From Tritrichomonas foetus (Eukaryota; Parabasalia; Tritrichomonadida; Tritrichomonadidae), in assembly GCA_001839685.1 (NCBI GenBank), contig MLAK01000585.1, positions 9,215 through 48,477 of the forward strand: DNA of 39,263 nucleotides, given 5' to 3'. Made by a program: the position numbers and the translations under genes. Of the stretch, positions 18,101-27,209 are shown piece after piece (the stretch's first letter is position 1; the number at the start of each line of letters is the position of its first letter). The notes under the pieces were generated by a model. The model ran no database searches. It saw only the letters and a program-made list of their open reading frames with translations, and was not told where the DNA came from.

Positions 18101-21100
18101 TTCTATGAAATTAATGTCAATTCAATTAAATATATTACTAATTCTTTTCCAGATGATAATGAAGTTTTGATTGATTATTTGGAAATGTCTTATAATTCTA
18201 TGAAATTATTAGAAATAATGAATTTGAAGATTGGACTGGATATGAAATTTTTAATAAAAGATCATGAACATCCACAAAATTCATTTAATGATACTTTAAA
18301 CAAAAAGGAATCTTTCGAAAAATGGCAAGAAGAAACTTTATTTTTGATTTCAAATGAGAAAAATGAACAAATTTTGTCAAATGTTCACTTTTATTTTTAT
18401 CAACTAAATCTTTCCATTTCATTAGATCGTTTTAATATTACATATATGCACAATTTTGCTAAAAATATCACATTTATTAAATCAAGTATTTCAAAAGAAC
18501 TCAAAAACCGAAAAAATAATTATTTAACAAGTTATATTTCACCATCAACAAATCAAGATGCAATGAATAAAGTTGATGATGATGATGATGATGAACCACT
18601 TGATATAAACTGTATGGTTCTTATTAAAAACTTTGGTATTACTTTTATCAATCAAATTCCAATTGCTCTGTTGTCTATAAATCATATAGATGCAAACTTT
18701 TGCTCAAAAGATGAAAATTTTGATGCTAATTTCAATATAATGACATTAGAAAACTTTAAAAAAGATAAAATAATTGATGCTGTATCTTTCCACTTTTCCT
18801 ATGAAAGAACTCGAATATTCACAAGACTTGATTCAATTTTAGTTAACGCAAATATTCCATCAATCCCATTTATCGTTTATTATGTAATGAATTGTCCATT
18901 TTTCTCATTCGCTGACGAACTAAAATCCAATGGGCACAAAGCGACAAGCTTCACTGTCCATAAAAGTATTATTGCATCAATAAATAAAATAGAAATCATT
19001 GTTCCTGTTAAAACCAACCATTTACTATTTAATACTTCATTTAGTATTACTTTATCACCACAAAGTAATCTTGCTGAAATCAAAAGTATTAATGCAATGC
19101 TAAACAAACATCAGATATTATCTTCATTTTCAATTCATTTTGAAAATGATGTTTGGAATGTTGATCCAGTTAACTTTAATTTTTCTGTTTTTGATTTTTA
19201 TTTTGTTGAACAATTCATTGACATGATTAGTACAATGAAAATGCCCAAAATCTATCGTGTAACAAAAGATGCTGAATTATCACAAAGATGCTTTACTGCT
19301 AATTTGCCAAGAATTAGGTTTAATTTAACACAACCAAAATTACCATTCTTAAGAATGGAAATCACACCATCTGTCTTTAAACAATATTTAATTAATGGCG
19401 AAAAACATCAAGAATTCACAATTTCACCGGTTTTTGAACATGCTAATTATCAGACATGTGGATTTGATACAATTATTGATCCATTTACAATTTCTGTATC
19501 ACAAATTGAAACTAAAAGCAACTCACATACAAATATTAATGTGTCCCCAATAAATATTTCTGCATCAATTCCATTTATTCGAGAGATTTTAAACTTTAGA
19601 AAGAAATATTCAATGTTTAAAGAAAACACAAACAATACAATATTCGAGGATGAACGAATTCTGATTAAAAATGACACAGGAGTTGATATTTTGATAGAAA
19701 TCGAAGATTTTGATAAGTTTGTCCTTCAAAAGCAAAAAACACAAAAAATTACAAATACTGGAAAAGATATTTCTATTTCTTATCAAGGAAATTCCATCTC
19801 TTTTACAATGAAAGATTTATGTTATCCAATTTTCTTTGATAAGAAAATAGTTATTTATTTACAAGCAGATTTTGGCATTCAAACAATTCATGTGTCTTCA
19901 CCATTTATTGTGAAAAATGATTTTCAATATGATTTAGAAATGTTTGTAGAAAATTCATCAATTGGATATCTCAGAAATGGCGAAGAAAAACCAATTCCCA
20001 TTATTTATGACATTAAAAAAGGAATTCAAGCATCCTTGAAATGTCTTCAACAAGAATCTACAATATCACCACCAATTAAAATCTATTCATGGAGTTCAGC
20101 TTCTTTTACTTATGCCCTTTTTGATAATAACAAAAATGAAAAATTCATGGCATCTGTGTATGGCTCAATTGATCAAAAACGATCAATTGGTATCATTAAT
20201 TTCTCACCTTTAATAAGTTTTGTTAATGAACTTCCTCTAAAAGCAACCATTTCTATTGCCAATTCCATTACAAACCCCTATGTCAGCAGCCAATTAGAAC
20301 TGGAATCTGGAATGACATGCAATGCATCCTTTTTGAAGATTGATGATTCATTGTTATCAATGAAAATTGCTGTTGAAGGTTTTGGTGAATCAAAATTCAC
20401 AATTATTAATCCTTATGAAGCTAAGTCTACTCCACATGAATTTCAAATCGATTGTGAATCTGTTTCATGTAGTATTGCCGTTGTCTGCGAATATTTATCA
20501 TATAAACTGTCGGCAAGAATTATTATTTATGCACCTTGCGTGATGTTTAATGAAACAGGTTTTCCACTTCATATTAAAAGGATGAAGAAAATTGATGATT
20601 ATCAACCTTTTATTAATAATATGTACTTATATGGGACACGGCAATACTTTAAGAAGAAAAAGTTAACTGGAAGAATTATCCAACCCGATAATACTTTTGC
20701 AAACAACCACCCATTTAATTGCTTTTCTTTGGGAACAGTTCAAACTATTCTTCTTCCTTATCGAACTAATACTTCAGTCTATCTTCCTGTTGCTGCAATT
20801 ATTTCTGATGCACCAAATCAATTTACTCATACTTCTGTTATGACGTTTGCAACTGTTTTTGCAATTAATAATCATTTCGATCAAGTAATATATTTACTTC
20901 CAAGTGAATCAGATTATGCAATAGTCTGTGAGCCTAAATGTCGAACACCGATTTTATATACTAATTCTGATTTCAAATTTGATTTATACATTGATGGATA
21001 TGAAAAATGCTCGAATGTAACTTTTTCATCACAAACTACAACAGTATTTAGATTATTAAGTCTAAAACCAGGAGTTCCTGATTTCATAATTGAGCTTAAT

Positions 21101-22837
21101 GTTATTAAAGAAGAAGGCGGATATTGTGGTCATCTTTCTTATCCGTCTTTGCCAACTCCATTTGTAATCAGTAATATGCTTGAAGATAAATCAATTTCAT
21201 ATTACCAAAAGAATAAAGCACATATAATGACTGTTGATAAACTTTCTACATCATTGGTTGCTATGGAAGAACCATTTAGTCAAAACCAAACATTAAATAT
21301 TTCAATCAATAATGACGAAATTATTTTTTCTTCATCATTTGGCTCTGATTGTCCACCAAATAGAATTAGAGATTCGAAATATTTCATTGAAGTTGCAACA
21401 ACAATGCATGGAAACCAAATAATTATTATTTCTGAAGAAAACAATAATAAAACCATTAAAAAGCCAAACAAGCAAAATTCATTAAATCTGATCATGAAGA
21501 AAATTTCTGTTTCTTTCATTGATGAAATGAATGAACTATGTTTACTTACAATTAGTAATATAGTTTACAAACTAAGTAGACAAAGTAGTATTGAATTAAT
21601 AATAGATTCTTTACAGCTTGATGATATGCTCGCATCTTCTAAAATGCCTGTTGTTATTTGTGTGTCAAAACCACATAAATTATTACATGCAACTTTGCAA
21701 TCAGAAAATACTTTGACATCTCGTGCTTTTAATAACATCTTTATTAATTTGTCTCAATTAAACCTATTTGTTGATTTAGCTTTTGTTAATGATATGTATA
21801 CGGCAATTCGTAGAATTTATGATGAATCTAAAATTGACACAACTTTCAATCCTGCAACTTATCATGATATTCATGACAATGATGATCTTAAAAACTTTGC
21901 ACTTTATTCGTTTAATCAATTAAAAATTTCACCAATTAATATATTATTTAGCTTCCGTGGAGCAAGTGGACGTCCATTTATTTATCCACCATCTGATGAC
22001 CTAAAAGTTTCGTTAACTAGGATAATACCAAATGTTTCATCTGCACCGATAAATATTTCCCAAATGTCTTTTGAAAATTTACGAACACCACTTGGACTCC
22101 TTCAAAAAACACTAATGGAATGCTACAAGGCAGCATTTTTAAAGAGTGTTTGGTCGATTGCTGGTCATACTGATTTTCTTTTTAATGCAGTAGGAATAGC
22201 CAAAAGTTTCAAAACTGTTTTAACTGATGATTCACAACCAAAAACAGCTCAATTGAAAAATGCTGGAGGACAAATTTTACAAGGAACTGAAGGTGCTGTT
22301 CGACAATTATCTTCAATTGTTCATTTAACAACAGATCATCGAAAATCAGGCAAAGTCCGTAAAATTTTTGGCGGAATTGCAAGCTTACTTGAAAAAGGTG
22401 CCGATAAAATAAGTAGCGTGAAACAAGAATTAACTGAAGAAACACTTCCAACAGCACAAAGATATGCAAGAGCATTTCCAATGGGTAGAATTAAGTATCA
22501 AAACCAAAGAGAGTCATTGGCTCAAAGTACTTTCCAAAAGAAGCATCCAAATGAAAAACTTTTGGCAATAATTGACAATAGTCAAAATCAATATGTTTTA
22601 GCTTTATTCGATCACTACATTGTTATGTATTCATTAAGCTTATCTTATGTGGCAAGCGAAAATAAAATTACAACATTAAACAATATCAATAAAAATGGAG
22701 ATACAATTGTTTTAGCAGTTGATACATCAATGGGACAAAAATCTTATAGTTTTGTCTGTGGAAATGAAAAAGAGGCGCGTTCTTTCATGATGATTCTTCA
22801 ATCGATTGTAGATCGATTGAAAGTGTTTATCGAGTAA
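15116..22837 (+). CDS. VPS13: VPS13-family bulk lipid-transfer protein
   Basis: This is a 2573-residue protein in one uninterrupted frame. The N-terminus is a clear chorein domain: MLNGIAAKLISHLCGQYIE, SQLEIDIWNGKAHMENLHI, HVPFRVKNG and SFPWNRL align with the VPS13 start, which is why the ATG at 15116 is chosen although the frame is open 22 codons upstream. Residues about 300-1650 are the repeating beta groove that carries glycerolipids between membranes. A VAB/SHR-BD region lies at about 1690-2000, with characteristic SPLISFVNELPLKATISI and MFNETGFPLHI segments that bind Pro-x-Pro adaptors. The ATG2-C-like helical end is at about 2315-2455 (RTPLGLLQKTLMECYKAAFL), followed by a PH-like domain (about 2455-2572). 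It acts at organelle contact sites. It is shorter than human VPS13A (about 3100). A six-aspartate run sits at about 1154. Identity is secure; the paralogue class is not. Confidence 0.95.
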   Translation: MLNGIAAKLISHLCGQYIEKVDSSQLEIDIWNGKAHMENLHIMENSFLAHHVPFRVKNGVVDSMSLSFPWNRLSSEPCIVDIDNILLVGEVYGGALVSHDLTFQKQPKDDEVTEQSMWNGVLTKILDNLVINIKNIHIRIEASVGSNNFIGIGITIPSINAFTIDGNDQQTFLSDHPSLLRKKVTINSFGIYVDTNVSEIDKELFKTKLIEGIYDNNHQFVISPSTFDGIYSIKSEIGSETNVKLEIVFSVISNQFEVCLDSLQYRGIQNLFNQYRLFCKQRLYSHLGRPDRPPRSQRSSTLWWRYAYRCAIEDKNNKKLDIKDTLEILKNRYLYYELWTSQNKEKILQFEDTLESNTVTLLRSYSAFTDKINKKTVTGVLTEKEMEEVIKSNTKTKGPFKVNMNLDNLRFVLKESNDFNNGNNNESTQNIYIRSLTSFEINNFIFNLIKEEFNNYGTYSVGSLTINNFMSELYPKILNVPDGISGSFLINYNEPYKNSIRISPIFAVIDVEWIAFMIKFFKKKRIYIDYNDESGKVTQQIQSAIDQHTKFEFDLEISESKIIVPYQEIIENTPSFDFSFKAFKLITIPSPKYDANDLSSLYDKFEFTMKSIQLSLAEKKMNDAFDFNADFDVAIVTSDKFEGMKAKINTTDLNFYLTTFQALLFIELSSYISDTIKLNKKRKSNLTNQIVNQSENKIGITFPSIHFNFFYEEKPLYKLLVNSQTSINISNKGNSTEGSFGNHKTGIQCIECLSNNNEQFIDIQNFDVRFNIISHNTKVDINIKDSEVFLKAFPLNFLIVFAKSPKNFEWKMKLNSESKIKKFLHKKAKNFKPKNLDKEQVYNDIVDSQKHGDLINIIFENTKAHLVENEQELLFLDSDNFNISIQQFPDTFRVDIDIPPPRVTSSLLGPNWNTVALLHNTLHLTITPITVTLDLNSPEANITPVFLIKLIRFINNIKSSHSHLPGDPDTFPYMIFNIKVTNGVVRIIHDIESQYFYEINVNSIKYITNSFPDDNEVLIDYLEMSYNSMKLLEIMNLKIGLDMKFLIKDHEHPQNSFNDTLNKKESFEKWQEETLFLISNEKNEQILSNVHFYFYQLNLSISLDRFNITYMHNFAKNITFIKSSISKELKNRKNNYLTSYISPSTNQDAMNKVDDDDDDEPLDINCMVLIKNFGITFINQIPIALLSINHIDANFCSKDENFDANFNIMTLENFKKDKIIDAVSFHFSYERTRIFTRLDSILVNANIPSIPFIVYYVMNCPFFSFADELKSNGHKATSFTVHKSIIASINKIEIIVPVKTNHLLFNTSFSITLSPQSNLAEIKSINAMLNKHQILSSFSIHFENDVWNVDPVNFNFSVFDFYFVEQFIDMISTMKMPKIYRVTKDAELSQRCFTANLPRIRFNLTQPKLPFLRMEITPSVFKQYLINGEKHQEFTISPVFEHANYQTCGFDTIIDPFTISVSQIETKSNSHTNINVSPINISASIPFIREILNFRKKYSMFKENTNNTIFEDERILIKNDTGVDILIEIEDFDKFVLQKQKTQKITNTGKDISISYQGNSISFTMKDLCYPIFFDKKIVIYLQADFGIQTIHVSSPFIVKNDFQYDLEMFVENSSIGYLRNGEEKPIPIIYDIKKGIQASLKCLQQESTISPPIKIYSWSSASFTYALFDNNKNEKFMASVYGSIDQKRSIGIINFSPLISFVNELPLKATISIANSITNPYVSSQLELESGMTCNASFLKIDDSLLSMKIAVEGFGESKFTIINPYEAKSTPHEFQIDCESVSCSIAVVCEYLSYKLSARIIIYAPCVMFNETGFPLHIKRMKKIDDYQPFINNMYLYGTRQYFKKKKLTGRIIQPDNTFANNHPFNCFSLGTVQTILLPYRTNTSVYLPVAAIISDAPNQFTHTSVMTFATVFAINNHFDQVIYLLPSESDYAIVCEPKCRTPILYTNSDFKFDLYIDGYEKCSNVTFSSQTTTVFRLLSLKPGVPDFIIELNVIKEEGGYCGHLSYPSLPTPFVISNMLEDKSISYYQKNKAHIMTVDKLSTSLVAMEEPFSQNQTLNISINNDEIIFSSSFGSDCPPNRIRDSKYFIEVATTMHGNQIIIISEENNNKTIKKPNKQNSLNLIMKKISVSFIDEMNELCLLTISNIVYKLSRQSSIELIIDSLQLDDMLASSKMPVVICVSKPHKLLHATLQSENTLTSRAFNNIFINLSQLNLFVDLAFVNDMYTAIRRIYDESKIDTTFNPATYHDIHDNDDLKNFALYSFNQLKISPINILFSFRGASGRPFIYPPSDDLKVSLTRIIPNVSSAPINISQMSFENLRTPLGLLQKTLMECYKAAFLKSVWSIAGHTDFLFNAVGIAKSFKTVLTDDSQPKTAQLKNAGGQILQGTEGAVRQLSSIVHLTTDHRKSGKVRKIFGGIASLLEKGADKISSVKQELTEETLPTAQRYARAFPMGRIKYQNQRESLAQSTFQKKHPNEKLLAIIDNSQNQYVLALFDHYIVMYSLSLSYVASENKITTLNNINKNGDTIVLAVDTSMGQKSYSFVCGNEKEARSFMMILQSIVDRLKVFIE

Positions 22838-23019
22838 ATTTTTCCATGTATTTTCCAATTTCCATTCTGATATTTTTCGATATTCTGTTACCAAGGTTAT
22901 GTGTTTCTGAGATATTCTCATTTTATCTTATTTGAAAAATTTTTCTTTCATAAATACCAATAAACATTCAAAAAAACAAGAATAAAAAAGTAAACCACAC
23001 ATTATATTTAATAACAAAA
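22838..23019. other. Short convergent spacer between VPS13 and Raptor
   Basis: This is 182 bases of AT-rich sequence shared by the 3' ends of VPS13 (plus) and the Raptor homologue (minus). No terminator-like fold or RNA is visible. Confidence 0.45.
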
Positions 23020-25185
23020 TTATATATCTTGAAAAACATTTGAATAATATCGCTCTACAAAATTTTTTGATTCAGCTGATTGGCATAATAACTTTAATAG
23101 ACAGCTTTCTGGAATTTCCAGTCCTAATGATTCACGAATATCCAATTCTCTGGATAAATTTGTTTTAATAATCCTTGATAATTGTTCATGAACTATTAAA
23201 GCTGCTTTTTTTACTTTTTCATTAGGATCATCAAGCAAAAGCTCAAAATTATTGGTTACAATTTCTAAATCTTCAGCATATCCAAAATTTAAAACTCGAG
23301 TTATTGAAACAATAGCCTCATTTCTTACGATCCATTCATGAGAACTGAGGCATTTTATCATTTTAGAAATAGAAGTTGATGACTTAATATAACCTAAGGC
23401 AAATAAAGCGGAGGAGACAATATCAGGCCTTTGGTCTTTTAAAAGGGGGATGAAAAAAGATGTGGAACCTGGAATATTCATTAATGTCCCAGCTTTTTCG
23501 GCAAGAAGCCCAAATAATATACAGCTATAAGGCGCGCAATTTTCGGCATTCGCTGTACAAATTTGTGAAACTCTATGGAAGGAATTTTGACATTCTTTTG
23601 ACAAAGCAATACAGTAACTCAACATTCCAGCCTTCATTACATTATCACTTTCATCATTCTTATCATTTTTATTTTTATTTTTATTATCATTTTTACTATC
23701 ATATTTATCCTTACTTTTATTGTAATTTTGATCGAATTGTTTCTCATTATTAGTCAATTTTTTATCATTTTCTAGGATTTCATTAATATCAGTGGTGTCA
23801 TTTGCGTAGAATCCACTTCGGCGAGTGTTTTTAGTTGAACTGTGAGAACTATCATGCGATGTTGAAAACACTAGAGTTGTTTGTTGGTCGAATGGAACAT
23901 TTCCTGTAATCGCAATCATTTTGGATAATAAAAGAAGAGCTTCAACAGAAGGTTTTTTAAATTGAATGATAGTTTTATATAAATCAAAAAAATTAAGAAG
24001 TTCTACGTTATGTTCGCTTTCTGAATCAACCTTTTCCAGAAGTGATTTTGCAACTTTTGCATGAAATTCAGGCTGTTTTATGAAAAACGTAAAAAGTGGT
24101 AAAGCGCTTCGAAATGGAAAATTTTCATACGAAAGCATAAACATATCAAAAATTGATTCTTCGATTAATTCACATCCAGAAGTAACCAAATCTAAAGCTG
24201 TTTCGTAAAAAGACCACATTTCATGCATACTTGTATCAGTTAAAACTGGGATCGATTTCGGTGTTACATTAAAAAGTTTAAAAATGTATTGTGATAAAAT
24301 AAAACCACGAAAAATTGCAGCAACTGTTGGATCTCTGATAAAGATATCTTGGTAAGTTGTAGAATCAATTTTATCGAAGGCTATCGAAGTAACAATAGCG
24401 TCAAAAAAAGTTTTTAAAAAGTAGCTTTCTTTCGCATTTTTCAATGACAAATTAATGAAAACTTCGGCATGACGTTTTTTATACCACCAGAGCGAAGTTT
24501 CATATGGGTCGACCAGACATAAAGAAAAAAGGTCAATTGGCAAATCATTTGATGAAGGAAGTAGTTGATCAGCTGAACAAGAAAAAAGTGAAATCAAATC
24601 TAATTTGTTTGTTTTTCGAAGCACATCAATACGACTGAACAAGCTTCCAGCATAATTGCAATCAAATATTAAAAGCTGAGGCGATAAACAACTCCCAATA
24701 TATTGCTCGATTTTCATCGGCATATATTTTGATCTGTTTTCAGTAAAAAAATACAAATTTCCTTCGGTGGTTGGCTGATGAGTCCCGTAGCCAAAATAAT
24801 GAAGTATCACCCTTTGGTTCGCTGTCGGGTTTGAATGTGATGTCAATAATTTTTTCACCGTTTCGATCGATGGATCCACGACAGAATCGCACGGTCCGGC
24901 AAACAATCGCGAATAAAACGTAGAAAGATACTCCTGGGTGTCGGGCGAGTAAAATCCTGGATCGAAATATCGAAGCGGAAGTTGGCCGAATTTTTGCGGT
25001 TTTCTGACAAGCCGCCGGATTGAGGGAACGCGGAGGCCATCAAAGAGACACAAAAAGCAGACCGCGGATTTTGTTCGAGCCGCCGGCGGAATCGTTTTTC
25101 GAGGATTTTGAGAGGGTTTCGACATAACGATAGGTTGTCGAACCATCCTTCGATTGATATTGGATGGCTGATGAATAACATACAT
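23020..25185 (-). CDS. RPTOR: Raptor homologue (TORC1 subunit), short form without WD40 propeller
   Basis: This is a 721-residue protein. The Raptor N-terminal conserved caspase-like domain is evident: DPGFYSPDTQEYLSTFYSRL (the segment before the core), RVILHYFGYGTHQPT at 125-139, the GNLYFFTENRSKYMPM strand, LLIFDCNYAGSL at 171-182, and LPIDLFSLCLVDPYETSLWW downstream. In TORC1, Raptor binds TOR and recruits TOS-motif substrates. The HYNGHG motif is HYFGYG (second His replaced by Tyr133) and DCS is DCN (C176 kept), consistent with a non-catalytic fold. A Lys/Asn/Asp low-complexity insert lies at about 482-516, then HEAT-like repeats (EWIVRNEAIVSITRVL, DPNEKVKKAALIVHEQ). It ends without the C-terminal WD40 propeller of the ~1300-residue family members. 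The frame is intact, so the short form looks genuine rather than broken. Confidence 0.88.
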   Translation of the reverse strand: MYVIHQPSNINRRMVRQPIVMSKPSQNPRKTIPPAARTKSAVCFLCLFDGLRVPSIRRLVRKPQKFGQLPLRYFDPGFYSPDTQEYLSTFYSRLFAGPCDSVVDPSIETVKKLLTSHSNPTANQRVILHYFGYGTHQPTTEGNLYFFTENRSKYMPMKIEQYIGSCLSPQLLIFDCNYAGSLFSRIDVLRKTNKLDLISLFSCSADQLLPSSNDLPIDLFSLCLVDPYETSLWWYKKRHAEVFINLSLKNAKESYFLKTFFDAIVTSIAFDKIDSTTYQDIFIRDPTVAAIFRGFILSQYIFKLFNVTPKSIPVLTDTSMHEMWSFYETALDLVTSGCELIEESIFDMFMLSYENFPFRSALPLFTFFIKQPEFHAKVAKSLLEKVDSESEHNVELLNFFDLYKTIIQFKKPSVEALLLLSKMIAITGNVPFDQQTTLVFSTSHDSSHSSTKNTRRSGFYANDTTDINEILENDKKLTNNEKQFDQNYNKSKDKYDSKNDNKNKNKNDKNDESDNVMKAGMLSYCIALSKECQNSFHRVSQICTANAENCAPYSCILFGLLAEKAGTLMNIPGSTSFFIPLLKDQRPDIVSSALFALGYIKSSTSISKMIKCLSSHEWIVRNEAIVSITRVLNFGYAEDLEIVTNNFELLLDDPNEKVKKAALIVHEQLSRIIKTNLSRELDIRESLGLEIPESCLLKLLCQSAESKNFVERYYSNVFQDI

Positions 25186-25636
25186 TTATGCCGAAATTAG
25201 CGAATTTTTGTTTTGAGTGATAATTTCTATAAATAATGATATTAAATCGATATTCGGTCATTTACATTGAAACTCATTTTTGATTTTTCTCAAAAAGCCG
25301 TATTGTTGACTGTTTTTTTCAAACTACATATTCAAATAAAGATTTTAGCACTATGAAAAAGTTGCTCCGAAAAATCTATTTTTCAAAATATCCGTCAAAT
25401 TTGAGAAATACTTCAATTTTTGAATAATCCTTTTCAAATAATTGTGGAATAACTTTTTAAATGTATCGGCCTAAATTCAAAGAATTTATTTCAGAATGAC
25501 AGAATTCTCAAACAACATTGAAAAAGTTATCTCATTATCTGCGCATAAATGGCCTTTCACACGCAGAAATGATTTAGCTAAATTTAGATTGATTAATCAA
25601 AAACAGATGGAAATAGATGATATTCATAGTTTTAAT
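25186..25636. other. Spacer upstream of Raptor
   Basis: AT-rich spacer holding the Raptor promoter on the minus strand and the 3' region of the armadillo gene. A small plus-strand frame begins at 25496; it is listed separately with low confidence. Confidence 0.45.
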
Positions 25637-25717
25637 TCAAACAATTCTATTAATAAGCGCGATGATTTCTTCAAATTGATCTTGAAATGCAGTATTTTGA
25701 TAATTTACCTCAATTAA
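25496..25717 (+). CDS. Doubtful 73-codon small gene antisense to the armadillo gene 3' end
   Basis: This is a 73-residue frame starting MTEFSNNIEKVISLSAHKW. Its ATG directly follows TTATTTCAGA, similar to the TCAGA-type context before the cyclin (852) and basic-protein (9435) genes. The last 27 codons overlap the end of the minus-strand armadillo gene, and that part (LKCSILIIYLN) looks like antisense noise. There is no known domain. It could be a small gene, a remnant, or chance. It is included only because of the start context. Confidence 0.2.
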   Translation: MTEFSNNIEKVISLSAHKWPFTRRNDLAKFRLINQKQMEIDDIHSFNSNNSINKRDDFFKLILKCSILIIYLN

Positions 25718-27097
25718 GGCATTTTTCATCATTAATATGAAGTTAGTATCCATACTACACTTATTTATAATACATAATAAAATTCTAATCATTGATAAAG
25801 ATAAATCAAGATTAAATTCATCAAAACTATCGACTACAAAATCCAAAAAAGCTGGATTAATCAATTTGATTAATTGTGAAGTGATCGCATTATCGGTCAA
25901 GGTGAAAATAAGATCAATTAAAGCAACTTTGATGGAATATGAAGAAGATTGGCAAATTGAAGCTAAATCAAACCCACAAATCTGATCAAATAGCTTTGTT
26001 CGACAAACTTGAGCATTCTTAAACCAACTTGAAAAGAATTTCAACGCTTCGGCAATAATTTCATCGTTTTTGTCACTTAATGATTTTTTTGCTTCAAATA
26101 AAACATGATATTTATTCATTTCACTAAATATCACATCACCATATATAGAAAATGCGGATAATAACTTGAATGCAGCAATTCTTTTTTGAACAGGCTGAGA
26201 AACAAGTAAAAATGAAGATAAATCTTCCAAAAAAGTTGTCTCGCAATTTTCATAGTTTTGAATGAAAGGAAGTACATCAAATTGACAGACTAAAAATGAT
26301 AAACAATTCATTGAAACAATCGAATACTTATCATCAAAATATGATGATATGTTAATTAATGGATAAATAAAGTGAGTGAAATTATCAGGAAATGGGCAAA
26401 ATTTCGTTAAATGAAGAAAAATTTCCAGACTAGTAAATAATAAATCCAAATTAATATCTTCTTCAGTATTTCCGATAACAGACTTAATAATGGTCGTAAT
26501 TGATTGCATAGATTTGCTTTGGTTAAACAAATCACGATAGTTAATATTGATTATTATTTGAACGATGATATTTTTTGATAATTCAAGAAGCTCACTTTGA
26601 TTCTGACTTTGTTGCAGTAAAGATGAAAGAGAATCAAAAAGATCTTGTGATATTTCAATGAATTCATTATATGATAAAAAATCTGGAAATAATGAAAGAA
26701 TTTTGTTGATAAAAGTTAAACAAGGTAAACATGTCAGTGATGTTGGAATTAATGAAGAAGCTTTTTTGAGATGATCGGGATGAATATTCATTTTAACAAC
26801 TTCTGGATATGTTTCAAGCATCTCAATTATAGTTTGAATAATGCTTGGAATTTTTGACGCACCTTCATGAATGAAAAGAGATAATTGCTCTTTGATTTCA
26901 ATGTTGATTTCATCTGCAATAATTTTGTCTGATCTTTTGGCGTTTTCTTGGACTTCATCTTCGCGGTAAGGTGGAATCTCTGTTTGAGTTAATAAGTCAT
27001 TGTGAAGGATATTATCATTGATTTGTTTATAAAAAGTCATTAAAATTTCATGGTGAAAAATTGAATGGAAACTGGCCAATTTTGAAAACAAAATCAT
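25637..27097 (-). CDS. Armadillo/HEAT-like helical repeat protein, function unknown
   Basis: This is a 486-residue acidic protein made almost wholly of amphipathic helices with the hydrophobic spacing of armadillo-type repeats, for example SIVSMNCLSFLVCQFDVLPF, VQKRIAAFKLLSAFSIYGD, NDEIIAEALKFFSSWFKNAQ and SIKVALIDLIFTLTDNA. Residues 1-70 are a less ordered leader. There is no signal peptide, membrane segment or catalytic motif. Helical-repeat proteins of this length act as binding scaffolds; the partner cannot be told from sequence. The start at 27097 is only 43-112 bases from the start of the divergent UBR-box gene, so the two may share a promoter. A Met at residue 20 is an alternative start. 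The family name beyond the repeat class is unknown. Confidence 0.72.
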   Translation of the reverse strand: MILFSKLASFHSIFHHEILMTFYKQINDNILHNDLLTQTEIPPYREDEVQENAKRSDKIIADEINIEIKEQLSLFIHEGASKIPSIIQTIIEMLETYPEVVKMNIHPDHLKKASSLIPTSLTCLPCLTFINKILSLFPDFLSYNEFIEISQDLFDSLSSLLQQSQNQSELLELSKNIIVQIIININYRDLFNQSKSMQSITTIIKSVIGNTEEDINLDLLFTSLEIFLHLTKFCPFPDNFTHFIYPLINISSYFDDKYSIVSMNCLSFLVCQFDVLPFIQNYENCETTFLEDLSSFLLVSQPVQKRIAAFKLLSAFSIYGDVIFSEMNKYHVLFEAKKSLSDKNDEIIAEALKFFSSWFKNAQVCRTKLFDQICGFDLASICQSSSYSIKVALIDLIFTLTDNAITSQLIKLINPAFLDFVVDSFDEFNLDLSLSMIRILLCIINKCSMDTNFILMMKNALIEVNYQNTAFQDQFEEIIALINRIV

Positions 27098-27209
27098 TAT
27101 TTTTTTTCATATAAGCGAACGTTTACTTCTTGCCAAAGTGATGTTGAAATTGAATCGACATTTGAACGACCAGAGAAATAGAATTGCCTCAATTTCTTCA
27201 ATCTTCAAG

